Source: Aliiruegeria haliotis
GTDB lineage: Bacteria > Pseudomonadota > Alphaproteobacteria > Rhodobacterales > Rhodobacteraceae
NCBI RefSeq assembly: GCF_003003255.1
Contig: NZ_PVTD01000003.1
Span: forward strand, 248,001-312,000
Reading direction: 5' to 3'
Length of the DNA stretch: 64,000 nt
The translations under genes and the position numbers were made by a program. This document shows, piece by piece, positions 7,597 through 16,827 of this stretch. How positions within the stretch are numbered: position 1 is the first letter of the stretch; each line of letters opens with the position of its first letter. The notes under the pieces are model-generated. The model made no database searches. It had not been told where the DNA came from and worked only from the letters and a program-made list of their open reading frames with translations.

Positions 7597-9804
7597 TCAC
7601 CTCAATCGCAGGGAATTGAGAGAGACGGTGATGGACGAGGCTGACATGGCCAACGCAGCCGCGAGCGGCGTTGCCAGGCCGGCAATCGCAATCGGCACAG
7701 CAATCACATTGTAGAGCGTCGCGATCCTGAAGTTTTCCTTGATCCGCCGGACAGCCGACCGTGCCGTGGTCACTGCATCGGCAATCGGGCCAATATCTTC
7801 GCCCAGCAACACGATATCGGAGGCAACGCGCGCCGCGTCGAGGGCCGTTGCAGGCGAAATCGAGGCATGGGCCGCCGTGAGCGCCGCCGTGTCATTCAGG
7901 CCGTCGCCCACCATCAACACACGCCGACCGTCGGAAGAAAGTGCCTCTAACCGGTGGGCTTTCTCTGCGGGCAGGGCTTCGCTGACGACATTGGAGATCC
8001 CCAGCCGGTCGGCGAAGGCGGCCACGGCCGGTTCGGCATCGCCGGAGATCAGCCAGACATCCAGCCCCGCGGCCCGCAACCCGTCAACGGCGTCCTGCGC
8101 CCCGGGGCGCAAGCGGTCTGTGAAGGTGAATCGAACCGGGGTCTGTCCCTCCACCGCAAGCCAGGCCTCGGTTGATGTGCCAGTCTCGGCGCCCACCCAG
8201 GCGGCACGACCCAGCCGGACACGCAGGCCCATCCAGCGGCCTTCGGTCCCGAACCCGGGAACTTCGACCAAGTCCTCCACCTTCTCCGCGGAAACCTCCA
8301 GCCGCCCGGCTGCCTCAGCGAGGGCACGGGACAGCGGATGCGACGAGGCGCCCGAGAGACCTGCGGCAAGGGCAAGGTCCTCCGCAGCAATCCGGTCGGC
8401 ATCCAGCAGCTCCGGCGCGCCCAGTGTCAGTGTGCCGGTCTTGTCGAAGGCAACGGTGTCCACCTCGGCCAAACGCTCAAGCGCGGTGCCGTCCTTGATC
8501 AGCATGCCCTTCCGGAACAGTCGCCCGGAGGCGGCAGTCGTCACGGCGGGCACCGCCAGTCCGAGCGCACATGGGCAGGTGATGATCAGCACGGCCGCCG
8601 CGATGTTGAGCGCCAGCCGCACATCCCAGGTGTAGAAATACCAGCCCACTGCAGCGACGACGGCAAGGATATGAACCCCCGGTGCGTAGAGGCCCGCCGC
8701 GCGATCGGCGAGCGAGGTGTACCGGTTCTTTGTGCTCTCAGCCATTGCGACCAGATCGGCCATACGATGGAGCGAGGAATCTTGCCCGGCGGCAGTCACG
8801 CGGACCGACAGGGGCCCGGTCAGGTTAACTTCGCCCGCGCTGACCTCCTGCCCGGGCTCCGCAAAGACGGGAAGGGTCTCACCGGTCAGAAGCGACCGGT
8901 CAAGTTCACTTGTCCCCTCCGCGATCACCCCGTCCACCGGCATCCGCCCTCCGGGTCGCACGAGGATCACATCCCCCGGCACGAGGGTTGCAACATCGAC
9001 AGTTTCTTCTCGTCCATCGACCAGACGATCCGCGCGCGGCACTTCCAGCGCAGCAAGCTCCTCGGCCGCAGAGCGTGCAATCGCCCGCGTGCGATGGTCC
9101 AGGTACCGGCCGGCCAGCAGAAAGAACGTGAGCGAGATGGTTGCATCGAAATAGGCATGCTCGCCGGAATGCGCGGTTTCATAGAGCGAGGTGCCCAGCG
9201 CGAGCAGGATCGCCAGCGTGATCGGCACGTCCATGTTCAGCCGCCCATGCCGCAACGCCGACCACGCACTGCGGAAAAAGGGTTGGCCAGAGAAGGCAAT
9301 CGCCGGAATCGTGATCGCCGCCGATATCCAGTGGAACAGGTCACGCGTGGCATCCGTCGCGCCCGACCAGACGGCCACCGACAACAGCATGACATTCATT
9401 GCCGCGAAGCCGGCCACCGCAAGGCGCATCAGCAGTTCGCGGCCCTGCCGGTCGGTCGTGGTCGCCGAAAGGGCCGAGGGGTCCATCTCGTGCGCGGTGT
9501 AGCCGACGGCGGCGAGGGTCGGGATCAGGTCCTCCGCGGTGACGTCCGGCTCCGCCTCCACGCTGACCCGCTTAAGTGTCAGGTTGACCCGGGCGGAATT
9601 GACACCGGGGTGCCGATCAAGCGCCCGCTCGACTGTGGTGATGCACAGAGCGCAATGAACCTCCGGAAGGGACAGCAGGATGGCACCACGGTCCGGCGCG
9701 TCGTCAAGCGTCGCGCGCGCCACCAGACGCCGCGCCATGGGCGTGACGTCACAGGCCGGGCAGGCCGAGGCGTTGGGCGTTTCGGGATAGGTGCTGTCAG
9801 TCAT
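7597..9804 (-). CDS. ccoI: Copper-transporting P1B-ATPase for cbb3 oxidase assembly (CcoI/FixI)
   Basis: A 735-residue P1B-type ATPase that exports Cu+ across the inner membrane to supply the CuB centre of cbb3 oxidase. It has a single N-terminal heavy-metal domain with CALC (Cys51, Cys54) and an additional CPAC at residues 15-18. The metal-transport motif CPC is at 410-412 in a membrane helix and the phosphorylated Asp454 lies in DKTGTLT. MVGDGLNDTAAL follows in the hinge domain. Its place between ccoH and ccoS separates it from the CopA efflux ATPase at 27.5 kb. It is the FixI type, slow but high affinity. Confidence 0.95.
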   Translation of the reverse strand: MTDSTYPETPNASACPACDVTPMARRLVARATLDDAPDRGAILLSLPEVHCALCITTVERALDRHPGVNSARVNLTLKRVSVEAEPDVTAEDLIPTLAAVGYTAHEMDPSALSATTTDRQGRELLMRLAVAGFAAMNVMLLSVAVWSGATDATRDLFHWISAAITIPAIAFSGQPFFRSAWSALRHGRLNMDVPITLAILLALGTSLYETAHSGEHAYFDATISLTFFLLAGRYLDHRTRAIARSAAEELAALEVPRADRLVDGREETVDVATLVPGDVILVRPGGRMPVDGVIAEGTSELDRSLLTGETLPVFAEPGQEVSAGEVNLTGPLSVRVTAAGQDSSLHRMADLVAMAESTKNRYTSLADRAAGLYAPGVHILAVVAAVGWYFYTWDVRLALNIAAAVLIITCPCALGLAVPAVTTAASGRLFRKGMLIKDGTALERLAEVDTVAFDKTGTLTLGAPELLDADRIAAEDLALAAGLSGASSHPLSRALAEAAGRLEVSAEKVEDLVEVPGFGTEGRWMGLRVRLGRAAWVGAETGTSTEAWLAVEGQTPVRFTFTDRLRPGAQDAVDGLRAAGLDVWLISGDAEPAVAAFADRLGISNVVSEALPAEKAHRLEALSSDGRRVLMVGDGLNDTAALTAAHASISPATALDAARVASDIVLLGEDIGPIADAVTTARSAVRRIKENFRIATLYNVIAVPIAIAGLATPLAAALAMSASSITVSLNSLRLR

Positions 9805-9810
9805 CCCGGA

Positions 9811-10260
9811 TCAGTCTTCGACTTTCAGGACGACCCTCTGCCGAAAAGCGGTTCCATCCGGCGCGGTCGCCACAAGCCGAATATTCCAGTTCCCCGGCTT
9901 CAGGTCCACCGGCGCGCGAAACGTGCCGTCATCATAGGCGAACTCCGGCTCCACATCTTCCCTGACATGGGTCGCGCGTCCAACCGTGGCCTCCATCGAC
10001 CCGACCTCGACGGGCAGGTCATTCCTGCCCGTGAAGGCGATGGTGAGAATGCCGTCGATCACGTCCGCATCGACCGTCCAGCCGAGGGCTTCCTGCGCGG
10101 CGCGATCGGCGTCGAACTGCTGGCTGGCGACGTAGCTGTTCTTGGTTTCCAGCCCCGGGAAGCTGCCCACGGCCAGGTAGGCCATGGTAAAGTTTACGGC
10201 CATGATGACGCCAAAGGCGCTGGCGGTGATGATAAAGACCTTGCGGCCGGTGAGTGCCAT
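9811..10260 (-). CDS. ccoH: cbb3 oxidase assembly protein CcoH/FixH
   Basis: A 149-residue FixH-type protein with an N-terminal membrane anchor (about residues 8-30) and a periplasmic beta-rich domain, including the conserved GWTVDADV stretch and the C-terminal LKPGNWNIRLVATAPDG. It is required for stable cbb3 assembly and interacts with the oxidase subunits. The ATG at 10260, one base after the ccoG stop, is chosen over a longer upstream in-frame start because it places the membrane helix at the N-terminus as in the family. Confidence 0.9.
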   Translation of the reverse strand: MALTGRKVFIITASAFGVIMAVNFTMAYLAVGSFPGLETKNSYVASQQFDADRAAQEALGWTVDADVIDGILTIAFTGRNDLPVEVGSMEATVGRATHVREDVEPEFAYDDGTFRAPVDLKPGNWNIRLVATAPDGTAFRQRVVLKVED

Positions 10261-10261
10261 G

Positions 10262-11701
10262 TCAGCGTGCTCCGGTTCCCACGAACGTAGAGTCCTTATA
10301 AACCCGTTCCCCGTTCGACAAGTCCTCGACCCAGAACCGGATCTCCGTCCGGTCGGAAACGGCCGCCTCGGATCCTGCCGGCGCAAGCACATAGACACGT
10401 TGCTTGCCGGTGGTATCGGCGGGGACCATGAAACTCTCGTAAGGCGTTCCCTCGACCGCAATGCGCAGGTCCTGCGCTTCGGACGCCAGGGTCACGCGGA
10501 ACCGACGGTCGTCGCCATGCTTGTTGCGCAGGCCAAAATCGTAAGTGTTGCGAATGGTGCCATCCGACATGGTCACGAACTGCGGCTGGCGCACCGGATG
10601 CACCGTTGCGGAGATATCCGGTCGCACAAAGAGCATTACCGTCAGGCCGATTCCGACCGCGGCCCAAAGCGACGTGTAGAGGATGGTCCGCATGCGGAAT
10701 ATATGTGCCCAGACCGACTTGGGCGCTTCGCCGCTGCGCTCCCGTTCCTCGTCCGACAGGGCCATGTAGTCGATCAAGCCGCGCGGTTTGCCGATCTTGT
10801 CCATGATGTCGTCACATGCGTCGATGCAAAGCGCACAGGTGATGCACTCCAGTTGCTGGCCGTCGCGAATATCGATCCCCATCGGGCAAACGTTCACGCA
10901 GGCCATGCAATTGATGCAATCACCCATCTCAGGTGCATCTTCGCCCTTCCGCTGCTTGCCGCGGGGCTCACCGCGCCACTCCCGATAGGCCACGGTGATC
11001 GTGTCGGTGTCCATCATCGCGGCCTGGATCCGGGGCCAGGGGCACATATAGATGCAGACCTGCTCCCGCATGAAACCGCCAAATACCAGGGTCGTGAAGG
11101 TCAGCACAGCGACCGAAGTATAGGCAGCCGGGTGCGCCTGAAGCGTGAAGAGGTCAACGAGAAGCGTCGGCGCGTCGGTAAAGTAGAAGACCCATGCACC
11201 ACCGGTTGCGATGGCGATCAGCGTCCAGACAAGGTACTTCGTTATCCGCAGCCGGAGCTTCCGGGCATCCATTTTCTTTTGTCGATGCAACCGCAGGCGA
11301 GCGTTTCGATCCCCTTCGATCCATCGTTCGACGAGAATGAAAAGGTCCGTCCAGACGGTCTGCGGGCAGGTATACCCGCACCAGACCCGACCGAGCGCCG
11401 AGGTAAACAGAAACAACCCGAGCCCGGCCATGATCAGCAGACCGGCGACGAAATAGAACTCGTGTGGCCAGATCTCGATCCAGAAGAAGAAGAACCTCCG
11501 ATGGGCCATATCCACCAGCACGGCCTGGTCGGGAAGGTTTGGACCACGGTCCCAGCGAATCCACGGCGTCAGGTAGTAGATACCGAGGGTCACGATCATG
11601 ATCCCCCATTTCAGGTTACGGAACGGGCCGTAGACCTTGCGGGGAAAGATCGGTTCCCGCGCGGCGTATAGCTGTTCGGGTTGGCTGCCAGTATCGCTCA
11701 C
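10262..11701 (-). CDS. ccoG: Cupric reductase / iron-sulfur assembly protein CcoG (RdxA/FixG)
   Basis: A 479-residue membrane protein that reduces copper for cbb3 assembly. Several membrane helices surround two ferredoxin-like 4Fe-4S motifs: Cys262, 265, 268, 272 and Cys286, 289, 292, 296. A periplasmic IgG-like C-terminal domain follows (about residues 370-479). An additional conserved WCGYTCPQTVW lies at 107-117 and CIYMCPWPR at 216-224. The GTG at 11701 is chosen because a GGAGAG ribosome binding site precedes it by five bases. An FNR box about 67 bases upstream suggests its own oxygen-controlled promoter. Confidence 0.95.
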   Translation of the reverse strand: MSDTGSQPEQLYAAREPIFPRKVYGPFRNLKWGIMIVTLGIYYLTPWIRWDRGPNLPDQAVLVDMAHRRFFFFWIEIWPHEFYFVAGLLIMAGLGLFLFTSALGRVWCGYTCPQTVWTDLFILVERWIEGDRNARLRLHRQKKMDARKLRLRITKYLVWTLIAIATGGAWVFYFTDAPTLLVDLFTLQAHPAAYTSVAVLTFTTLVFGGFMREQVCIYMCPWPRIQAAMMDTDTITVAYREWRGEPRGKQRKGEDAPEMGDCINCMACVNVCPMGIDIRDGQQLECITCALCIDACDDIMDKIGKPRGLIDYMALSDEERERSGEAPKSVWAHIFRMRTILYTSLWAAVGIGLTVMLFVRPDISATVHPVRQPQFVTMSDGTIRNTYDFGLRNKHGDDRRFRVTLASEAQDLRIAVEGTPYESFMVPADTTGKQRVYVLAPAGSEAAVSDRTEIRFWVEDLSNGERVYKDSTFVGTGAR

Positions 11702-11767
11702 GGAAGCTCTCCGGTGGCTGAGGGTTCGCGGTTGGCCCGTTCTACGGGGGGACCAGAAAAGACGTCT

Positions 11768-11781
11768 TTGATATACATCAA
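11768..11781. promoter_or_regulatory. FNR/FnrL box upstream of ccoG
   Basis: The sequence TTGATATACATCAA is a perfect match to the FNR consensus TTGAT-N4-ATCAA. Its centre is 73 bases upstream of the ccoG GTG. An FNR-activated class II promoter would start about 41 bases downstream of the centre, leaving a leader of about 32 bases, so it is well placed to drive ccoGHIS. The cognate regulator is probably FnrL, encoded at 16.8-17.6 kb. Confidence 0.85.
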
Positions 11782-12078
11782 TGGAACTGGGACATCCATG
11801 ACATCCTGTTGGTTCTAGCAAATCCGGGAGTTTCTCGCCCTGCGCCCGCGTGTCGCGTGCCGTAAACAGACCGTGATCGGGGATGCAGACAGAAAGGCGC
11901 CCCGGCTCTCCTAGGAAACGCGCGAACAGGACGGAGTGCCGGGGCGTATCTTCCAGGGGAGGACACCCTCTGGAAACGCTATGTAGATGTCGGCGTGGCG
12001 AGCGGTGTGGGCCTCGTGGCTGGCGCCGTCTCGTCGCAACCGTTGATATTGGTCTAGTGCGGCGCCCGGACCAAAGCC

Positions 12079-12092
12079 TTGATCCAGATCAA
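12079..12092. promoter_or_regulatory. Unassigned perfect FNR box in the ccoP-ccoG intergenic region
   Basis: TTGATCCAGATCAA is a perfect palindromic FNR site about 385 bases upstream of ccoG and 150 bases downstream of ccoP. CcoG already has a nearer box at 11768. The site may give a second, long-leader promoter for ccoG, or drive a short transcript on the plus strand ending at the hairpin at 12174-12201. The 543-base intergenic region holds no convincing coding sequence. Confidence 0.8.
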
Positions 12093-12173
12093 AAACGAGT
12101 TTGCAATACGCCTTATTGCTGGCAAGGCTGCTATGCAATGCGGGAATGGGTGCCCCCGGCCGTAGCAGAAAAA

Positions 12174-12201
12174 CGCCCCGCGTCGCTAGGGACGCGGGGC
12201 G
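12174..12201. terminator. Strong, probably bidirectional, rho-independent terminator
   Basis: A perfect 11-bp GC-rich stem (12174-12184 with 12191-12201, six-base loop) is flanked by AAAAA on the left and GATGTTTTTA on the right. On the minus strand it is followed by a T-run and would end ccoNOQP transcription 44 bases after the ccoP stop. On the plus strand a T-run follows after three bases, so it could end a short plus-strand RNA too. Confidence 0.85.
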
Positions 12202-12244
12202 ATGTTTTTACTGCTCGACAGGCTGTACCTGCCGAAGACCCGGA

Positions 12245-13147
12245 TCACTCGGAGGCGACACCGCCGCCGAGGCTGTGGACATAGGTGGCAACGGCGCGCA
12301 CGAGTGCCTCGTCGACAGCCGTCTCAGGGGCGCCGCCGCGAGCTGGCATGCGACCTGCGCGACCCGCCCATATGGTCTCATAGAGCGTGTCGGCGTCACC
12401 GCCGTAAAGCCAGATCGAGTCGGTCAGGTTGGGCGCACCCAGTGACTTTTCACCGGTCCCGTCTTCCATGTGGCACGAGGAACAGTTTTCCTCGTAGATC
12501 ACGGCGCCGGCTTCGGCCTGGGCACTGTCGTGCTCCTGACCGGAGATCTGCTGCACATATGCGACAGCCTGCCAGATCTCCTCGTCGCTGAGAAGCTCAT
12601 CGCGCCCGAAGGCCGACATCTCGCCCTGGCGAATGTAGTCCTCATCGGTCTCCTCATAGCGGATCCCGACGCTGATCGTGGTGTGGATATCCTCGATCGT
12701 ACCGCCCCAGAGCCAGCTGTCATCCAGCAAGGAAGGATAGCCGCCCGCCTGTGCACCCTGGGCGCCGGCGCCGTGACACTGGGCACACCAGGTGCGGAAC
12801 ACGGCCGCGCCGGCATTCATCGAGTAGCTCATCAGCTCCGGATCGTTGGCAATCTCCGCCAACTCGGTATCGACAAGCTGTTGCTTGATGCCGGCATTGG
12901 CTTCCTCGAAGCGCACGATCTCGGCGGCCACATCGGCGCGCGTGGACTTGCCCAGCACCCCGGCTGTGGCACCTTCCACGAGGGGCCAGGCAGGGTACAG
13001 GACGGTATAGCCCAGGCCCCAGATCACGCATGCGTAGAAGGACCAGAGCCACCAGCGGGGCATGGGATTGTTGAGTTCCTCAATCCCGTCCCAGCTATGA
13101 CCGGTGGTTTCCACCTCGTTCTTTTTCTTGATGGGTTGTTTGCTCAT
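12245..13147 (-). CDS. ccoP: cbb3 cytochrome oxidase di-haem subunit CcoP
   Basis: A 300-residue subunit III of cbb3 oxidase. An N-terminal FixP-like membrane segment (about residues 33-55) carries two periplasmic c-type haem domains with CAQCH at 121-125 and CSSCH at 222-226. It passes electrons from soluble cytochromes through CcoO to CcoN. The start overlaps the ccoQ stop (ATGA), showing translational coupling. It is the last gene of ccoNOQP, followed by the terminator at 12174-12201. Confidence 0.96.
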   Translation of the reverse strand: MSKQPIKKKNEVETTGHSWDGIEELNNPMPRWWLWSFYACVIWGLGYTVLYPAWPLVEGATAGVLGKSTRADVAAEIVRFEEANAGIKQQLVDTELAEIANDPELMSYSMNAGAAVFRTWCAQCHGAGAQGAQAGGYPSLLDDSWLWGGTIEDIHTTISVGIRYEETDEDYIRQGEMSAFGRDELLSDEEIWQAVAYVQQISGQEHDSAQAEAGAVIYEENCSSCHMEDGTGEKSLGAPNLTDSIWLYGGDADTLYETIWAGRAGRMPARGGAPETAVDEALVRAVATYVHSLGGGVASE

Positions 13148-13347
13148 TCCCGAACCTCCTTCGGGTTCATCTCCGCTTTGTCCTCGTCAGGCGAGTTTTC
13201 GTGGCGGAAAATAATATTTGCGGAATCGCGTTGCTCCTTGGAGGCCCCCGGGCGGAACACCCAGAGGATCACTCCAAGGAAGAAGAGCACGAGAAACAGC
13301 AACATCCAGCTGTCTGCGAACTCTCGCATGAGGGAGTATGTATCCAA
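13144..13347 (-). CDS. ccoQ: cbb3 oxidase small subunit CcoQ
   Basis: A 67-residue FixQ/CcoQ with one membrane helix (about residues 12-30, WMLLFLVLFFLGVILWVF) and a charged cytoplasmic tail. CcoQ stabilises CcoP in the complex. I place the start at a TTG (13345-13347) because GGAGG lies eight bases upstream and the resulting LDTYSLMREFADSW matches the usual CcoQ N-terminus; the alternative is the ATG at 13329. It overlaps ccoP by four bases. Confidence 0.88.
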   Translation of the reverse strand: MDTYSLMREFADSWMLLFLVLFFLGVILWVFRPGASKEQRDSANIIFRHENSPDEDKAEMNPKEVRE

Positions 13348-13360
13348 GCTCCCAGCCTCC

Positions 13361-14086
13361 TCAGCGATTTGCGACTGGCGTGAAGGTCGAGAAATCGACG
13401 AGCGTGCCGAGCATCTGCAGGTATGCAACGAGCGCATCCATCTCGGAAATACCGGGCTGGCCGTCGAAGTTGCGCACCTGTGCCCCCGGGTACCGCTCCA
13501 ACAGCGCGTCGTAGTCGCTGTCCGGGTCGGCTTGGGCTGCGAAGTCCAGTTGGGCGTTCTCGATCATCTCGTCGGTGTAGGGCACGCCCACGATCCGGTT
13601 GGTCGCCATCAGGTCGCCGATATACTTGTCGGACACCATGCGATCCATCAGGAAGCCGTACTTGGGCATCACCGATTCCGGAACCACGGACTGCGGATCG
13701 ATCAGGTGATCCACATGCCAGTCATCCGAATAGCGGCCACCGACGCGGGCAAGGTCGGGCCCCGTCCGCTTCGATCCCCATTGGAACGGATGATCGTACT
13801 GCGATTCAGCCGCCAGCGAGTAGTGACCGTAGCGCTCCACCTCGTCCCGCATCGGGCGAACCATCTGGCTGTGGCAGACGTAGCAGCCTTCGCGGATGTA
13901 GACTTCGCGCCCCTGGAGCTCGAGCGGTGAATAGGGCCTCACCCCATCCACATCCTCGATCGTGTTCTCCAGGTAGAAAAGCGGAGCGATCTCAACGATG
14001 CCACCGATGGTGACAACGAAGAAGCTGAGCGCCAGCAGGATCGTGGCGTTGGTTTCGATGATCTTGTGTTTGTCGATAAGGGCCAT
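13361..14086 (-). CDS. ccoO: cbb3 cytochrome oxidase mono-haem subunit CcoO
   Basis: A 241-residue membrane-anchored c-type cytochrome, subunit II of cbb3 oxidase. One N-terminal membrane helix (about residues 15-38) is followed by a periplasmic domain with a single haem motif, CYVCH at 68-72, then [15 protein letters not shown]. CcoO donates electrons to CcoN. It lies 15 bases after ccoN, with an AGGGAGGG ribosome binding site. Confidence 0.96.
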   Translation of the reverse strand: MALIDKHKIIETNATILLALSFFVVTIGGIVEIAPLFYLENTIEDVDGVRPYSPLELQGREVYIREGCYVCHSQMVRPMRDEVERYGHYSLAAESQYDHPFQWGSKRTGPDLARVGGRYSDDWHVDHLIDPQSVVPESVMPKYGFLMDRMVSDKYIGDLMATNRIVGVPYTDEMIENAQLDFAAQADPDSDYDALLERYPGAQVRNFDGQPGISEMDALVAYLQMLGTLVDFSTFTPVANR

Positions 14087-14101
14087 CTGTCATTCCCTCC
14101 C

Positions 14102-15712
14102 TTATTCGGCCGGCGCAGCGGCGGCTGCGGTGGCTTGCGTCTTCGGCTCGCCGCGGGTCGCGGTGAGCCAGAGGTTGACGACCATGATGACGGCGCCGGC
14201 GACGTAGAGCACACCGCCAAGTGCCCGCACGACATACATCGGGAACTTCGCGGCAACGGTGTCTGCGAACGAGTTCACGAGGAAACCGTTGGCGTCGACT
14301 TCACGCCACATCAGGCCTTCCATGATACCGGTCACCCACATCGATGCGGCGTAGAGCACGATACCGATGGTGGCGAGCCAGAAGTGCCAGTTGACAGCCG
14401 ACAGCGAGTAGAGACGCTCGCGCTGCCAGAGCTTCGGCACCAGGAAGTACAGCGCGCCAAAGGTGATCATACCGTTCCAGCCGAGCGCACCGGAGTGCAC
14501 GTGGCCGATGGTCCAGTCAGTGTAGTGCGAGAGCGAGTTCACCGCCTTGATGGACATCATCGGGCCTTCGAAGGTGGACATGCCGTAAAACCCGACGGAG
14601 ACGACCATCATGCGAATGATCGGGTCGGTGCGCAGCTTGTCCCAGGCGCCGGAGAGCGTCATCAGGCCGTTGATCATGCCACCCCAGGACGGCATCCACA
14701 GCATCACCGAGAAGACCATGCCGAGCGTCGAGGCCCAATCGGGCAGCGCGGTGTAGTGCAGGTGGTGCGGACCGGCCCAGATATAAAGGAAGATCAGGGC
14801 CCAGAAGTGGATGATCGACAGCTTGTAGGAGAAAACCGGACGTTCCGCCTGCTTCGGCACAAAGTAGTACATCATGCCTAGGAAACCGGCCGTAAGGAAG
14901 AAGCCGACCGCGTTGTGTCCGTACCACCACTGGGTCATCGCGTCCTGGACGCCGGCCCAGATGATCACCGACTTGGAGCCGAAGATCGACACCGGGATGG
15001 TCAGGTTGTTGACCACGTGCAGCATCGCGACGGTGACGATGAAGGACAGGTAGAACCAGTTGGCCACGTAGATGTGTTTCTCCTGACGCTTCAGCAGCGT
15101 GCCGAGGAACACGGCCAGGTAGGCCACCCAGACGATTGTCAGCCAGAGGTCCACGTACCATTCGGGCTCGGCGTATTCCTTGGACTGGGTACCGCCAAGA
15201 ACGTAGCCAGTGGCCGCCAGCACGATGAACAGGTTGTAGCCCCAGAACACGAACCAAGCGAGGTTGCCGCCCCAGAGGCGGGCCGCAGTGGTCCGCTGCA
15301 CCACGTAGAACGACGTCGCCAGCAGCGCGTTGCCACCAAATGCGAAGATTACCGCCGAGGTGTGCAGCGGGCGAAGCCGGCCGAAGTTCATGTAGGGCTG
15401 GGCCCATTCGAAGTTCAGAACCGGAAAGGCGAGCTGAAAGGCGATGAACGTGCCCGCGATGAAGCCGATGACGCCCCAGAAGGCCGTCGCGACGACGCCG
15501 TATCGCACAACGCCATCGAGATAGCCCGTGGCGATCTCGGCGACCGGTTTTTCCTCATCGATCTGTCGCACGCTCCAGACGAACGCGACGCCAGCCGCGA
15601 GCATGATGATGATCGCATGTACGAGATAGGCTGCGTCGCGCGCGTAGTTCGCGGCAATTGCTGCGCACAGCGCCACGAGTCCCGCCGCCACGATCTTGGC
15701 GTAATCCCACAT
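14102..15712 (-). CDS. ccoN: cbb3 cytochrome oxidase catalytic subunit CcoN
   Basis: A 536-residue catalytic subunit I of the high-affinity cbb3 terminal oxidase, with about 12 membrane helices. Expected cofactor residues are visible: low-spin haem ligand His117 (RPLHTSA), CuB ligands His266, His316 and His317, and Tyr310, which has the same spacing as the cross-linked active-site tyrosine in characterised enzymes. The ATG at 15712 follows an AAGGGA site, and starts at MWDYAKIV; an upstream in-frame start is less likely. Two FNR-type boxes precede it. It heads the ccoNOQP operon. Confidence 0.97.
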   Translation of the reverse strand: MWDYAKIVAAGLVALCAAIAANYARDAAYLVHAIIIMLAAGVAFVWSVRQIDEEKPVAEIATGYLDGVVRYGVVATAFWGVIGFIAGTFIAFQLAFPVLNFEWAQPYMNFGRLRPLHTSAVIFAFGGNALLATSFYVVQRTTAARLWGGNLAWFVFWGYNLFIVLAATGYVLGGTQSKEYAEPEWYVDLWLTIVWVAYLAVFLGTLLKRQEKHIYVANWFYLSFIVTVAMLHVVNNLTIPVSIFGSKSVIIWAGVQDAMTQWWYGHNAVGFFLTAGFLGMMYYFVPKQAERPVFSYKLSIIHFWALIFLYIWAGPHHLHYTALPDWASTLGMVFSVMLWMPSWGGMINGLMTLSGAWDKLRTDPIIRMMVVSVGFYGMSTFEGPMMSIKAVNSLSHYTDWTIGHVHSGALGWNGMITFGALYFLVPKLWQRERLYSLSAVNWHFWLATIGIVLYAASMWVTGIMEGLMWREVDANGFLVNSFADTVAAKFPMYVVRALGGVLYVAGAVIMVVNLWLTATRGEPKTQATAAAAAPAE

Positions 15713-15802
15713 GGTGTGTCCCTTGTTATGAATTGGGAACAAGTCGGACTTGTCCCGTTGGTGTACTTTGTCCGCTTCTGATGGTACCGGCGGTATGCCG
15801 CT

Positions 15803-15816
15803 TTGATCTAGGTCAA
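15803..15816. promoter_or_regulatory. FNR box, ccoN-proximal
   Basis: TTGATCTAGGTCAA differs from the FNR consensus at one position (GTCAA instead of ATCAA). Its centre is 98 bases upstream of the ccoN ATG. A class II FNR promoter would start near 15768 and give a leader of about 56 bases, so it is the likely oxygen control site of ccoNOQP. Confidence 0.8.
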
Positions 15817-15834
15817 TGTCGTCGCAGGCATCCC

Positions 15835-15848
15835 TTGAGACAGGTCAA
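15835..15848. promoter_or_regulatory. Weak FNR-like box, usp-proximal
   Basis: TTGAGACAGGTCAA has one mismatch in each half of the FNR consensus. Its centre is about 67 bases upstream of the usp GTG, so a class II promoter would start near 15883. It could give oxygen control of the divergent stress gene, or assist ccoN activation from a distance. This is a weaker match than the other boxes. Confidence 0.5.
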
Positions 15849-15908
15849 GGTGTCGCTGCATAGCAGCAAATACACTGTCGCCAATAGCGTCTAACGGAGG
15901 TGACAACC

Positions 15909-16745
15909 GTGGCTTACAAGACGATTCTCACAGTAATTACCGATAGCGCGCTTGAGGACAGCGCGTTGGAGGGGGCGATTGGAATCGCCCAGCTCCAGGA
16001 TGCTCACCTGGAAATCCTCGCCCTCGGCGTCGATCACTCGACGCCCGGCTACTACTATGCGGGCACAAATGCCCTCATTGAACAGGCTACACTGGAGCGC
16101 GCACGCGAGGATGCGGACAGAATCGAGACCGCAGTTCGCGCCCACATGGCGAACCGCGATTGCCGCTGGGCGACCGACAGCGCACTTGCGCAGATCGGCA
16201 CCATCCAGAACCTTGTCGGGAACCGGGCCCGCTTCAGCGACCTCGTCGTCCTGCCCAAGCCGTATGGTGAGGAGAAAAGCGTTGCGGAGGAAGCCGTCCT
16301 GGAGGCGGCACTTTTTGCCGGAAATGTTCCCGTGCTTGTTCTGCCGCATGGTGTAGAGCCGCGCAAACCGTCCAAGGTTGTCGTGGCGTGGAATCAGAGT
16401 GCCGAAGCGCTGGATGCGGTGCGCGCGGCCCTGCCCATGCTGCAGCAAGCGGCGATGACCAATATCGTCATCATCGATCCGCCCCGGCACGGCCCGGATC
16501 GGTCGGATCCGGGTGGAATGCTCTCGCAGATGCTCTCCCGGCATGGGGTGCGGGCCGAGATCTCCGTGATCGCGGCCACGATGCCGCGCACCGCAGATGT
16601 CCTCGCCCGTCACTGCGCGGACCAGCAGGCGGACCTGCTCGTCATGGGAGCCTACGGTCACTCCCGTTTCCGCGAGGCAATCATGGGTGGCGCAACTCGG
16701 GACATGCTCGAAGCAGCAAAGGTCCCGGTCCTGATGAGTCACTGA
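15909..16745 (+). CDS. Universal stress protein, tandem UspA domains
   Basis: A 278-residue protein with two Usp domains (about residues 1-140 and 150-278). The second domain ends in the ATP-binding type motif MGAYGHSRFREAIMGG. GTG at 15909 is chosen because GGAGG lies eight bases upstream and the protein then begins MAYKTILTVITD; an earlier in-frame GTG at 15900 overlaps this site. The gene diverges from ccoN and converges on fnrL, the same arrangement as in Rhodobacter. A role in low-oxygen stress is inferred from this context. Confidence 0.88.
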   Translation: MAYKTILTVITDSALEDSALEGAIGIAQLQDAHLEILALGVDHSTPGYYYAGTNALIEQATLERAREDADRIETAVRAHMANRDCRWATDSALAQIGTIQNLVGNRARFSDLVVLPKPYGEEKSVAEEAVLEAALFAGNVPVLVLPHGVEPRKPSKVVVAWNQSAEALDAVRAALPMLQQAAMTNIVIIDPPRHGPDRSDPGGMLSQMLSRHGVRAEISVIAATMPRTADVLARHCADQQADLLVMGAYGHSRFREAIMGGATRDMLEAAKVPVLMSH

Positions 16746-16759
16746 AGCTCAGGTTGCCA

Positions 16760-16783
16760 GACCCCGGCGTGTCCGTCGGGGTC
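16760..16783. terminator. Hairpin between convergent usp and fnrL
   Basis: A 10-bp stem with one mismatch (16760-16769 with 16774-16783, four-base loop) sits between the convergent usp and fnrL stop codons. It lacks a T-tract, so termination would be weak or protein-assisted. Confidence 0.4.
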
Positions 16784-16827
16784 GGCGCCCGGTGGACCGC
16801 GGTGAGACGGCAGCGCTGCGGCAGGTC

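Noticed and set aside
8338-10290. 650-codon plus-strand open frame
   Set aside because: It is entirely antisense to ccoI and ccoH, whose products match known families. Long antisense frames are common in high-GC DNA, and the product is rich in Arg/Gly/His with no recognisable motif.
11800-12060. Possible small gene or gene remnant between ccoP and ccoG
   Set aside because: A plus-strand frame ending at about 12058 has a Gly/Val-rich stretch, but there is no start codon with a ribosome binding site and no family match.
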